From: an uncultured Sphingorhabdus sp.
GTDB taxonomy: Bacteria; Pseudomonadota; Alphaproteobacteria; Sphingomonadales; Sphingomonadaceae
Assembly: GCA_937873665.1 (NCBI GenBank)
Contig: CALMYW010000177.1
Location: 1 to 7,616 of the forward strand
Reading direction: 5' to 3'
Length of the DNA stretch: 7,616 nt
A model generated the notes under the pieces. It did no database searches. It saw nothing but the letters and a program-made list of their open reading frames with translations, and was not told the origin of the DNA. This document shows, piece by piece, positions 1 through 5,552 of this stretch. Each line of letters starts with the position of its first letter. Positions within the stretch are counted from its first letter, which is position 1. A program made the position numbers and the translations under genes.

Positions 1-1193
1 GAATTTCTCTCTGATGCACTGACGCGAGATAGATCCGGCTGGCCACCGGAGTTTGCTAATTTGGCCAGCTCTAGTTGTTGGCATCGGTAATAGTCGGCCG
101 GCCCATTGACGCGTTTGTGATAGCCACACGCATTCTCGATTGCAACCTGTTCTGAAGGACTGGCCATCGAGACATCAGGCTTCCCGCTGGATAGTGATCG
201 CTGTGGCTGGGGTATCGGGGCAGTGGCCAGTGTCGGCGTAGAAGAGGACTTAGAAACCGTAGTCGTAGCTGCAGTTGCAGTCGCGGCTGCGGCAGAGGGC
301 GTATGTGCGCGCTCTAGCTGGAGCAACAACGCTTGATCTGCCAGGCCGGTAGCCGCCAAACCTCTGTCTTGCTGGAATGAGATGATGGCCGAACGAGTGC
401 CCTGCCCCATCACCCCATCCGGAGTTCCGACGCTGTAGCCAAGCTCATTTAGGTTGCGTTGAATGGTTTGCACGGTCGAATTCGGAGGAGGGTGCGACGG
501 TACTGACTCCGACCTGGTAGATGTACGAGCGAATCTGCTTCTACCTTCATTCTGGAACAGACTTCGGTACGGCTCGATGTCCCTACGCGCGCTTTCCAGT
601 GCACCGCTTCGATAGCGGAAGCTCCCGCAGCGGCTGTTGTAATCAGCCACCATCGCGTTGAAGCGATCAACGTCTAAGTCGATGTAGTTATTGAGAGCCG
701 ATTTCGCACCCTCCATACGGATGTCCTCCGCCAAGCAGTAGCGAATCTGAGCCATTGAAAACACCAGATCCTGACCAACAGTTGGCATTGACTCTTGGGG
801 GCGGGATGGTGCTTCCGGCACATCTGGCGATTGTGAGTAGATTGGCGTGGCGGTCTGCGCGGGAGCCGAGTAGGCGGAAACCGGCGCCATGGTGTGCTTG
901 TTGAACTGGCCAATCAGCCAGAGCACGCCGATGACGGCTGCGATGCCCAACAGCCACTTGCCACCGGACGAGCCCTGAGACGATTGCGTAGGCGGCTGCT
1001 GGTACGTCTGGCGTGGTTGCGGCTTCGTTTGAGTGGCCTGCGTGGCTGGACGCGAGGCGCTCGGCCCAGGCGCCGCAGGCTCCTTCTTGGGTATAGGAGG
1101 TGGTGGCGTCGTGTCCACATTGGACACGAGCGAGGAAAGGCCCGCAAAGCCTTTGCCCTCCCCCTTCTCCTGCTCGTCATTTTCCCCTGTCAC
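1..1193 (-). CDS. Membrane-anchored peptidoglycan-binding-domain protein (partial, C-terminus outside window)
   Basis: One open frame runs from a GTG at 1193 to the window edge without a stop: 397 codons, then a partial codon. Visible order: a cytoplasmic-type tail (1-79) with the segment GFAGLSSLVSNVD (15-27), then Pro/Gln/Thr-rich sequence; one hydrophobic helix (about 80-96, WLLGIAAVIGVLWLIGQF); an Ala/Pro/Ser-rich linker; a helical domain (about 140-215) with Cys153 and Cys189; a PG_binding_1-like domain (about 241-294) with IQRNLNELGY, the DGVMGQGTRSAI turn and FQQDRGL; a low-complexity Ala/Thr linker (299-330); and a segment ENACGYHKRVNGPADYYRC (353-371) that looks like the first unit of a repeat. 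The lack of a cleavable signal and an internal helix suggest N-in topology, with the C-terminal part outside the cytoplasm. The GTG follows the AAA gene's stop by 12 nt and has a purine-rich ribosome site. Probable role is an envelope anchor for the module; binding to peptidoglycan is inferred from the domain, and the partner is unknown. Frame confidence is high, function moderate. Confidence 0.85.
   Translation of the reverse strand, partial: MTGENDEQEKGEGKGFAGLSSLVSNVDTTPPPPIPKKEPAAPGPSASRPATQATQTKPQPRQTYQQPPTQSSQGSSGGKWLLGIAAVIGVLWLIGQFNKHTMAPVSAYSAPAQTATPIYSQSPDVPEAPSRPQESMPTVGQDLVFSMAQIRYCLAEDIRMEGAKSALNNYIDLDVDRFNAMVADYNSRCGSFRYRSGALESARRDIEPYRSLFQNEGRSRFARTSTRSESVPSHPPPNSTVQTIQRNLNELGYSVGTPDGVMGQGTRSAIISFQQDRGLAATGLADQALLLQLERAHTPSAAAATATAATTTVSKSSSTPTLATAPIPQPQRSLSSGKPDVSMASPSEQVAIENACGYHKRVNGPADYYRCQQLELAKLANSGGQPDLSRVSASERN
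259..294 (-). repeat. Low-complexity triplet tract coding an Ala/Thr linker
   Basis: On the plus strand the tract is a run of imperfect GYN triplets (gta gtc gta gct gca gtt gca gtc gcg gct gcg gca). On the coding strand it gives an Ala/Thr run at about residues 301-312 of the membrane protein, between its peptidoglycan-binding domain and the Cys-repeat. It is probably a flexible spacer whose length may vary between strains. Confidence 0.5.
1109..1129. repeat. Perfect inverted repeat, 9-bp arms with 3-nt centre
   Basis: Arms TCGTGTCCA (1109-1117) and TGGACACGA (1121-1129) flank CAT on the plus strand. The repeat lies about 65-85 nt inside the membrane-protein gene, in the codons for SLVSNVDTT (residues 21-29). 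The transcript could form a stable hairpin with an AUG in its loop. It may be a chance result of codon choice. Confidence 0.6.
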
Positions 1194-1195
1194 TA

Positions 1196-1207
1196 CCCTC
1201 GCCCCTT
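1196..1207 (-). promoter_or_regulatory. Ribosome binding site of the peptidoglycan-binding protein gene
   Basis: The minus strand reads AAGGGGCGAGGG just before TA and the GTG start at 1193. The first G-run lies 8 nt from the start and the second only 2 nt, so the first is the better-spaced Shine-Dalgarno. It overlaps the TAA of the AAA gene, which supports reinitiation after that gene and supports GTG 1193 as the start; no upstream in-frame ATG competes. Confidence 0.55.
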
Positions 1208-2654
1208 AAACGAAACCGATCCGCCGCTTGGTTTGGCCACCACCCTCACGTTCCCTCGCCGGTGAGGAGTTCAGCGCAGCCAACAGGCTTGCCTGATCCA
1301 GCCGATCCTTGCCGGATCGTGCTGCCAGTCTCGCGCCCTCGCGCACCACAAAAGAGACGTCCGACAGCGGCCTGCCTGCCAGCGCCTTCGCCAGTGGCTT
1401 GGAGTCCACGTGCGACTCTGTGGGCAAGGAGGACAGCAGCTTGTCCAGCAGCGACTGCACCTCAGTCTCACTGGCAAAATCCACCTTGATGACGTGATCG
1501 AAGCGGCCTCTGCGCTGGATTGCGGGGTCGATCATGTCGATCCGGTTGGTCATGGCGATGATCAGCACGTCATTCTTCACGGCCTCCGGGATGCGGCGCA
1601 GGAACTCCGCCACTTCCTCGACCCGATGATGCCCCGAACCCATCTCGCGATCGGCTAGAAATGCTTCCATCTCATCGATCACGAGGACCGACGGCGAGTT
1701 CTCCATTGCCTGGTCGAATACCTGGGCAACCTTCTTGCTGGTCTCGTGAATGTAGGGACTAGCGACGCTCGATGCGTCGATCTGGAAGCTCGGCCAGCCG
1801 AGGAAGTCCACCAACTGGTCGACCGCAAAGGTTTTGCCACAACCCGGAGGACCGTGAAGGATCACCGCCGATGGGAACTCGATACCCAGTGCCTTGTAGC
1901 GGTCGCGATGCAGGATGATGTCGACGATGTGCTCATTGAAGAAGGCTGCCAGCCCTGGACGCCCAGCGAGCTCGAAGACCTTTTGGGGTTCCGGCTTGTC
2001 GCGTTTAGCTTCCTCCACCTTCTCGGCAGGCGCAGCTTCCGTTATTTCGGTAGGAGGCGCTTGCTTGCGCTGCAGTGGAATGATTTCCCCTACCTCGAAG
2101 CCAGCCGCTTGCACGACATCCTTTAGGTGGCTCGCGCCCAACCAGCTCATAGTCTGTCGCAATCTACGGAAGGACTTGGCAGATATGGGAGCGCCGCCGG
2201 TCAGCCAGTACCCAAGAACAACGTCATCATCGGCCTGAGAGCTGATGCTGTACGTTGGGAGAAGTCGGCTGATCTTCTCCACGTACAAGGCATCCTGCAG
2301 TGGCGATGCCGGATCAATTTCGCGAGTCGCCTTCAAGGCCAACGCGAAGGCCAGGGCCTCGACCTTGGTATCCGGAGACCGAGCCTCACTAACGGGCAGG
2401 ATGACCTGGCTAGTACCGCAAGATATCGATTGGAAGTCGTACTCCCCGAACCTGAAGAAACTGAACTCCCCGTCATGAATCAAGTCAGCGGAGAGCCAGC
2501 GATCTGCCAGCTCTTGGTGAACCACCAGGGCATGCCCCTTCCCGGCAGTTCCGAAGATCTGCCAGCCGGCACCTTCAAACGCGGCGGAGCCGATCTTTGC
2601 GCCATCTGGTAACAGGAACCCATTGGGTAACCAAGCATCAATAGCCACGATCAA
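1206..2654 (-). CDS. AAA-family ATPase (single cassette) with unrecognised N-terminal domain
   Basis: A 482-residue protein counted from TTG 2654. The C-terminal half (about 228-475) is a classic AAA cassette: Walker A GPPGCGKT (268-275), Walker B VLVIDEME (323-330, Asp327/Glu328), sensor-1 Asn370 in IIAMTNR, and arginine fingers Arg381 and Arg384 in QRRGRFD. This is the FtsH/Cdc48/proteasomal type, which forms hexameric rings that remodel or unfold proteins. The pore-loop position reads SPYIHET (299-305), with His where Gly is usual. Residues 1-190 match nothing I recognise; a Pro/Glu/Lys-rich linker (about 196-225) joins the halves. There is no protease domain and no membrane segment, so it is probably a cytoplasmic partner of the upstream Hsp70. 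Two starts are possible: TTG 2654, which overlaps the Hsp70 stop as TTGA, or GTG 2648, which lies 6 nt after GAGG and is better spaced. The protein ends RRIGFV in a charged tail. Confidence 0.93.
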   Translation of the reverse strand: MIVAIDAWLPNGFLLPDGAKIGSAAFEGAGWQIFGTAGKGHALVVHQELADRWLSADLIHDGEFSFFRFGEYDFQSISCGTSQVILPVSEARSPDTKVEALAFALALKATREIDPASPLQDALYVEKISRLLPTYSISSQADDDVVLGYWLTGGAPISAKSFRRLRQTMSWLGASHLKDVVQAAGFEVGEIIPLQRKQAPPTEITEAAPAEKVEEAKRDKPEPQKVFELAGRPGLAAFFNEHIVDIILHRDRYKALGIEFPSAVILHGPPGCGKTFAVDQLVDFLGWPSFQIDASSVASPYIHETSKKVAQVFDQAMENSPSVLVIDEMEAFLADREMGSGHHRVEEVAEFLRRIPEAVKNDVLIIAMTNRIDMIDPAIQRRGRFDHVIKVDFASETEVQSLLDKLLSSLPTESHVDSKPLAKALAGRPLSDVSFVVREGARLAARSGKDRLDQASLLAALNSSPAREREGGGQTKRRIGFV

Positions 2655-5137
2655 CCTCGCCTGATGTTTGAGCCTTCCATCATGTCGTCGACACTGGAAG
2701 CCCCCATTCGAATGGACGACAGCTTTCCAACGACCGCTCGCAACTTGTCGATGTCGTTGGCCTTGAGCGCCTCCGCACCAATGGCAATCAACTGGGCGTG
2801 TTCGTTGACGTCCTGGAACATGTATGTCCGTTCGGCATACATCTTGAAGCGATCAATCACGAACCAATCCTGGCGCCACAGAATCTCAAAGTTGCGCCCC
2901 CGTAGCTCATCCAGGTGCGATTCAAAGTCACCACTGTTGTTGTCGATGGCGCGCTGTGACGTCCTTGCCAGGTTGTCGAATGCCGTGGCTTCAGTAGGTC
3001 GAGCATGCTGCCGCACTACTTCGTCAAAGAATCCGATGACATGGTCAAGATCCAGCTGACGAATATCCTTCAGGTTGCTCTTGCGCACCGCGGCCAGCAG
3101 CTTCTTGGCTTCCTGCACCAGATCGTCTGCCTGCTTAGCGTTCTCCGGATCATGCTGGCCGCGGGTGATCGCCTCAGCCTGCTCGAGCTTCTCCCGCGCC
3201 TGATCAAAGCGCGGATCCGACACCTTGCCTTCCATCTCCTCCAAACGACTGAGTGCGTGTTCCGACTGCTCCTCGATGAGCTTTGACTCCTTGGAATAGT
3301 CGCGCTGCCCAGATTGACGCGAGTAGAAGTTTCGTCCGCTATGGAACGAACCGCCAATGGACGGAACCGAAACCTCCATCTGAATGTTGCCGGAGTCGAG
3401 CACTTCGTACTCGCAGACGAGCTCGGCGCCTTTCGCAATGACACCATCATCAAAGTCAGAGCCCTTGATCTCGAACATTCCGATCATGCGGTTGTCCGTA
3501 ATCGGATCGGAAATTTCGCCCTCCCAAAGCTTGAACTTGAGGGATCCGGCATCACCGGCTTTCAAGGTCTCGTCGGCCCGATAGACCTTCCTTCCCTTCT
3601 TCGGCAGCTGGTCACCGTCTCTGACCAGGAAATCGAGTTCCGGGCGCCCCTTCTCCCTTACCTCCACGCCAACGGAGTGGGAAGCGGGGATGGCATCAAT
3701 GCTCGCGGCGGTACGTGAAATGACAATCTTGTCTTCCTTCAGCGCGATGGGTGCGCCATTGGAGTCAAAGACGAAAATTTTGAACAGATTCTCTCCGGGC
3801 TTGGTCAGGGCTACCTCCACCCCGGCGCCGTCCTTCAGTTCGATACGACCGGATGACCACCCGGTATCCAGGCTGTCCACCTGGAACTCTGCGCCCGCGG
3901 CAGAACCCTTGCCGAGTTTGAGTACCACCCGGGCCTTGATGTCGGGCGTCCTCGCGTTGTAGTTGATCGTTAGATCCAGGCCGCCACCGGCGCTGATGGT
4001 TCCGCGTGCGCTCTTGCGTCCCCGTGCCTGCGTTTTCCAGTCGATGGACTCGGCGAACACCGCCGCGCCTTCCGCAACAGCCGTCATCGGATTGACCTCG
4101 GTAGAGGCTGCGATGGCGAGTTCCTGGGCGACCTTGTCACGAAGCGGACGGTACTGGGTAGGGCCGCCGACGAACACGATCCGCTCGATGTCATTGGCGG
4201 TAAGTCCAGCCTTCTCGAGTGTCTCCCGTGTGGCATGAATGGATTCGTCGACCTTTGCGGAGATCAGCTCGTCGTAACGCTGGCGCTCAATCGGGATGTC
4301 GAGGTAGATCTCTTCACCGGCCTCGTCGCGGACGCCTATCTCGGTATCCGGCGCATTGATGACGGCCTCCTCCTTCTGGGAGAGCTCGATCTTGGCCTGC
4401 TCTGCGGCAAGCGTCGCCACTCGAATCAGTGTTTTGTACTTAGGATTGGCGCTCAGGTCGTCTGGCAGGTCGAAGTTGTCAAATAGCCAGGGCTTGACGA
4501 CGTTATCGAACAGGGCGCGGTCAAAGTCTCGACCGCCGCACATGGCTACGCCGCCATGTGCAAGGAGATTCACCTTTCCGCCCGTACTGTCGGCAATGGC
4601 GACGTCCAAGGTGCCGCCACCCAGGTCATACACAACAAAGATGCCATCGTTCTTTCTCTGCCGCATCACGCTCATCACGGCTGCGACCGGTTCTTGCATC
4701 AATGCAACACGGCCAATGCCCGCCATGTCGGCCGCAGCCATCGTGGCGTCCTTTTGCATCTGGTTGAACGCGGCAGGCACCGTGATTACTGTGCCAGTGT
4801 CGCCCGCACCCCGAACCTCCTCCGGCAGGTAGCCGAACAGGGCTCGCAGGATTTCAGCCGAGCACTCTTCAGGCGTCATGGCCACATTGACCGCTGGCAG
4901 CTTCACCGGCGTACTCGTACCGATGAACCGCTTGAACAGCGTGGCCGAGTTGCCGGGACTCCGAGCTGAATTCCGATAGGCGCGTGCACCAATGTACTTG
5001 CCGCCGCGTTTGTCGATGAAGATCGCAGATGGCGTGACGTCGTGCTGCTCAGGGCTCTTGTAGAGATGAATCCGCTCACCGTCAAAGGAGCAGATGGCAC
5101 TGTTGGTCGTGCCCAAATCGATACCGACGTACTTCAC
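2651..5137 (-). CDS. Hsp70-family chaperone with extra beta domain and long helical C-terminus
   Basis: At 828 residues it is longer than DnaK (about 640). The ATPase domain (1-365) has phosphate-1 GIDLGTTNS (5-13), LFKRFIG with Lys69 matching DnaK Lys70, EPVAAV (149-154), phosphate-2 VYDLGGGTLDVAI (159-171), adenosine motif FVGGPTQYRPL (322-332) and NPMTAVAEGAAVFA (349-362). The DnaK Thr199 position is Ala198. The usual DVLLLD linker is not visible. A beta-rich segment (about 386-475) comes next, then a region resembling the DnaK substrate-binding beta domain (about 486-597: HSVGVEV, LPKKG, LWEGE, DNRMIGMFEI, SGNIQMEVS). After that come a charged, coiled-coil-like helical stretch (615-690) and a further helical region to the end. 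It is expected to bind client protein in an ATP-dependent cycle in the cytoplasm. The start is GTG in a GTGA overlap with the GrpE-like gene, with AGGAAGG 7 nt before it. It is not the housekeeping dnaK, judging by its architecture and neighbours. Confidence 0.95.
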   Translation of the reverse strand: MKYVGIDLGTTNSAICSFDGERIHLYKSPEQHDVTPSAIFIDKRGGKYIGARAYRNSARSPGNSATLFKRFIGTSTPVKLPAVNVAMTPEECSAEILRALFGYLPEEVRGAGDTGTVITVPAAFNQMQKDATMAAADMAGIGRVALMQEPVAAVMSVMRQRKNDGIFVVYDLGGGTLDVAIADSTGGKVNLLAHGGVAMCGGRDFDRALFDNVVKPWLFDNFDLPDDLSANPKYKTLIRVATLAAEQAKIELSQKEEAVINAPDTEIGVRDEAGEEIYLDIPIERQRYDELISAKVDESIHATRETLEKAGLTANDIERIVFVGGPTQYRPLRDKVAQELAIAASTEVNPMTAVAEGAAVFAESIDWKTQARGRKSARGTISAGGGLDLTINYNARTPDIKARVVLKLGKGSAAGAEFQVDSLDTGWSSGRIELKDGAGVEVALTKPGENLFKIFVFDSNGAPIALKEDKIVISRTAASIDAIPASHSVGVEVREKGRPELDFLVRDGDQLPKKGRKVYRADETLKAGDAGSLKFKLWEGEISDPITDNRMIGMFEIKGSDFDDGVIAKGAELVCEYEVLDSGNIQMEVSVPSIGGSFHSGRNFYSRQSGQRDYSKESKLIEEQSEHALSRLEEMEGKVSDPRFDQAREKLEQAEAITRGQHDPENAKQADDLVQEAKKLLAAVRKSNLKDIRQLDLDHVIGFFDEVVRQHARPTEATAFDNLARTSQRAIDNNSGDFESHLDELRGRNFEILWRQDWFVIDRFKMYAERTYMFQDVNEHAQLIAIGAEALKANDIDKLRAVVGKLSSIRMGASSVDDMMEGSNIRRG
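2655..2662 (-). promoter_or_regulatory. Ribosome binding site for the AAA ATPase; favours GTG 2648
   Basis: AGGCGAGG lies at the end of the Hsp70 reading frame, directly before TTGATCGTG. GAGG abuts the TTG at 2654 with no spacer but stands 6 nt before the GTG at 2648, which would therefore be the better start by spacing. The leading AGG is 5 nt from the TTG, so that start cannot be excluded. The two starts differ by two residues. Confidence 0.5.
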
Positions 5138-5526
5138 AGCTGCACCTTCCTGAGCATCACCGAGCCCTCCCTTCGCAGGCCTTCCGGCCCCATGACAATT
5201 GGTTCCAGCATCTGATCGACGATCAGATGATCATCCGCGGCAAAGTCATCCAGATTGAGGGCGGATGCCGCAACGCCCGCGTCGTAGGGAAGCCCCTCGA
5301 CATTGACCAACTTGAGGCCATTGGCGTCCAGGGACTCTTCCATCTTCTTCTGGAAGTAGCGAACCTGATTGAGGTAGCGACCGGACTCACCTGCATCCAG
5401 CTTGCTGATCACGCGGGTGAACAGGCGCGAAAAACGCCAGCCCTCTACCGCCATGTCAATGAGCGATTGCTCGATCTGCTCGTTCTCAGTCTGCAATGTC
5501 AGTTCCCCTATACGTATCGAATTCAA
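5134..5526 (-). CDS. Small divergent GrpE-like protein, putative Hsp70 nucleotide exchange factor
   Basis: A 130-residue acidic protein ending 4 nt inside the Hsp70 gene. The first half (about 12-68) is helical and charged. The second half follows the order of the GrpE C-terminal beta domain: a helix end KKMEESLDANGLKLV (60-74), GLPYD (78-82, where GrpE has G-x-x-F-D), a stretch with Ala and Asp residues, then IVDQMLEPIVMG (102-113) and LRREGSVMLRKV (117-128), matching the GrpE outline of a hydrophobic strand, turn, and final strand. GrpE proteins are usually about 180-200 residues with a long N-terminal helix for dimerisation; that helix is much shorter here. Position directly before an Hsp70 supports a role in ADP release from it. 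This is my reading of the pattern, not a database match. The start is uncertain: TTG 5526 has a weak ribosome site, while TTG 5496 (10 residues shorter) follows TAGGGGAA. An in-frame TAA lies just upstream. Confidence 0.75.
   Translation of the reverse strand: MNSIRIGELTLQTENEQIEQSLIDMAVEGWRFSRLFTRVISKLDAGESGRYLNQVRYFQKKMEESLDANGLKLVNVEGLPYDAGVAASALNLDDFAADDHLIVDQMLEPIVMGPEGLRREGSVMLRKVQL
5145..5151 (-). promoter_or_regulatory. Strong ribosome binding site of the Hsp70 gene
   Basis: AGGAAGG lies inside the last codons of the GrpE-like gene, 7 nt before the GTG start at 5137. It is the best Shine-Dalgarno in the window and fixes the Hsp70 start despite the non-ATG codon. Together with the 4-nt overlap it implies translational coupling of the two genes. 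Confidence 0.7.
5209..5229. repeat. Perfect inverted repeat, 10-bp arms with 1-nt centre
   Basis: CATCTGATCG (5209-5218), A, CGATCAGATG (5220-5229). It lies within the GrpE-like gene in the codons for HLIVDQM, about 72 nt before the Hsp70 start. Perfect arms of this length are uncommon by chance in a window this size. It could be a dyad binding site, an mRNA structure affecting coupling, or a coincidence of codon choice. Confidence 0.65.
5503..5510 (-). promoter_or_regulatory. Possible ribosome binding site for an alternative start at TTG 5496
   Basis: TAGGGGAA stands with its G-run 8 nt before a TTG at 5496 in the frame of the GrpE-like protein. The upstream TTG at 5526 has only TGGAT before it. 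If 5496 is used the protein begins at residue 11 (LQTENEQ) and has 120 residues. Confidence 0.35.
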
Positions 5527-5552
5527 ATCCAGATGCTTGAAGCTTTACGTCA

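Noticed and set aside
449..1180. Four short minus-strand frames in the left part
   Set aside because: They are out-of-frame fragments over the single continuous frame that starts at GTG 1193 and carries the membrane helix and peptidoglycan-binding domain.
1206..1230. C-terminal GFV of the AAA protein as an HbYX-like proteasome-docking tail
   Set aside because: It lacks the required hydrophobic-Tyr-X order, and no proteasome-like partner is seen.
894..1265. Plus-strand open frame with an Arg/Leu-rich product
   Set aside because: It is antisense to the membrane-protein and AAA genes, its composition is typical of a GC-rich shadow frame, and the minus-strand frame shows clear domains.
3005..5137. 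Several plus-strand frames of 66-158 codons opposite the Hsp70 gene
   Set aside because: They are shadows of a well-supported coding frame, have no recognisable domains, and lack convincing ribosome sites.
2651..5137. Calling the Hsp70 gene dnaK
   Set aside because: Its length, missing linker, extra domain and gene context differ from the housekeeping dnaK, which normally lies with dnaJ and a full-length grpE.
5527..5552. AAGCTT and the small GCTT/AAGC dyad in the gap after hsdR as a terminator
   Set aside because: The stem is only 4 bp with a 1-nt loop and there is no following T-run on the transcribed strand.
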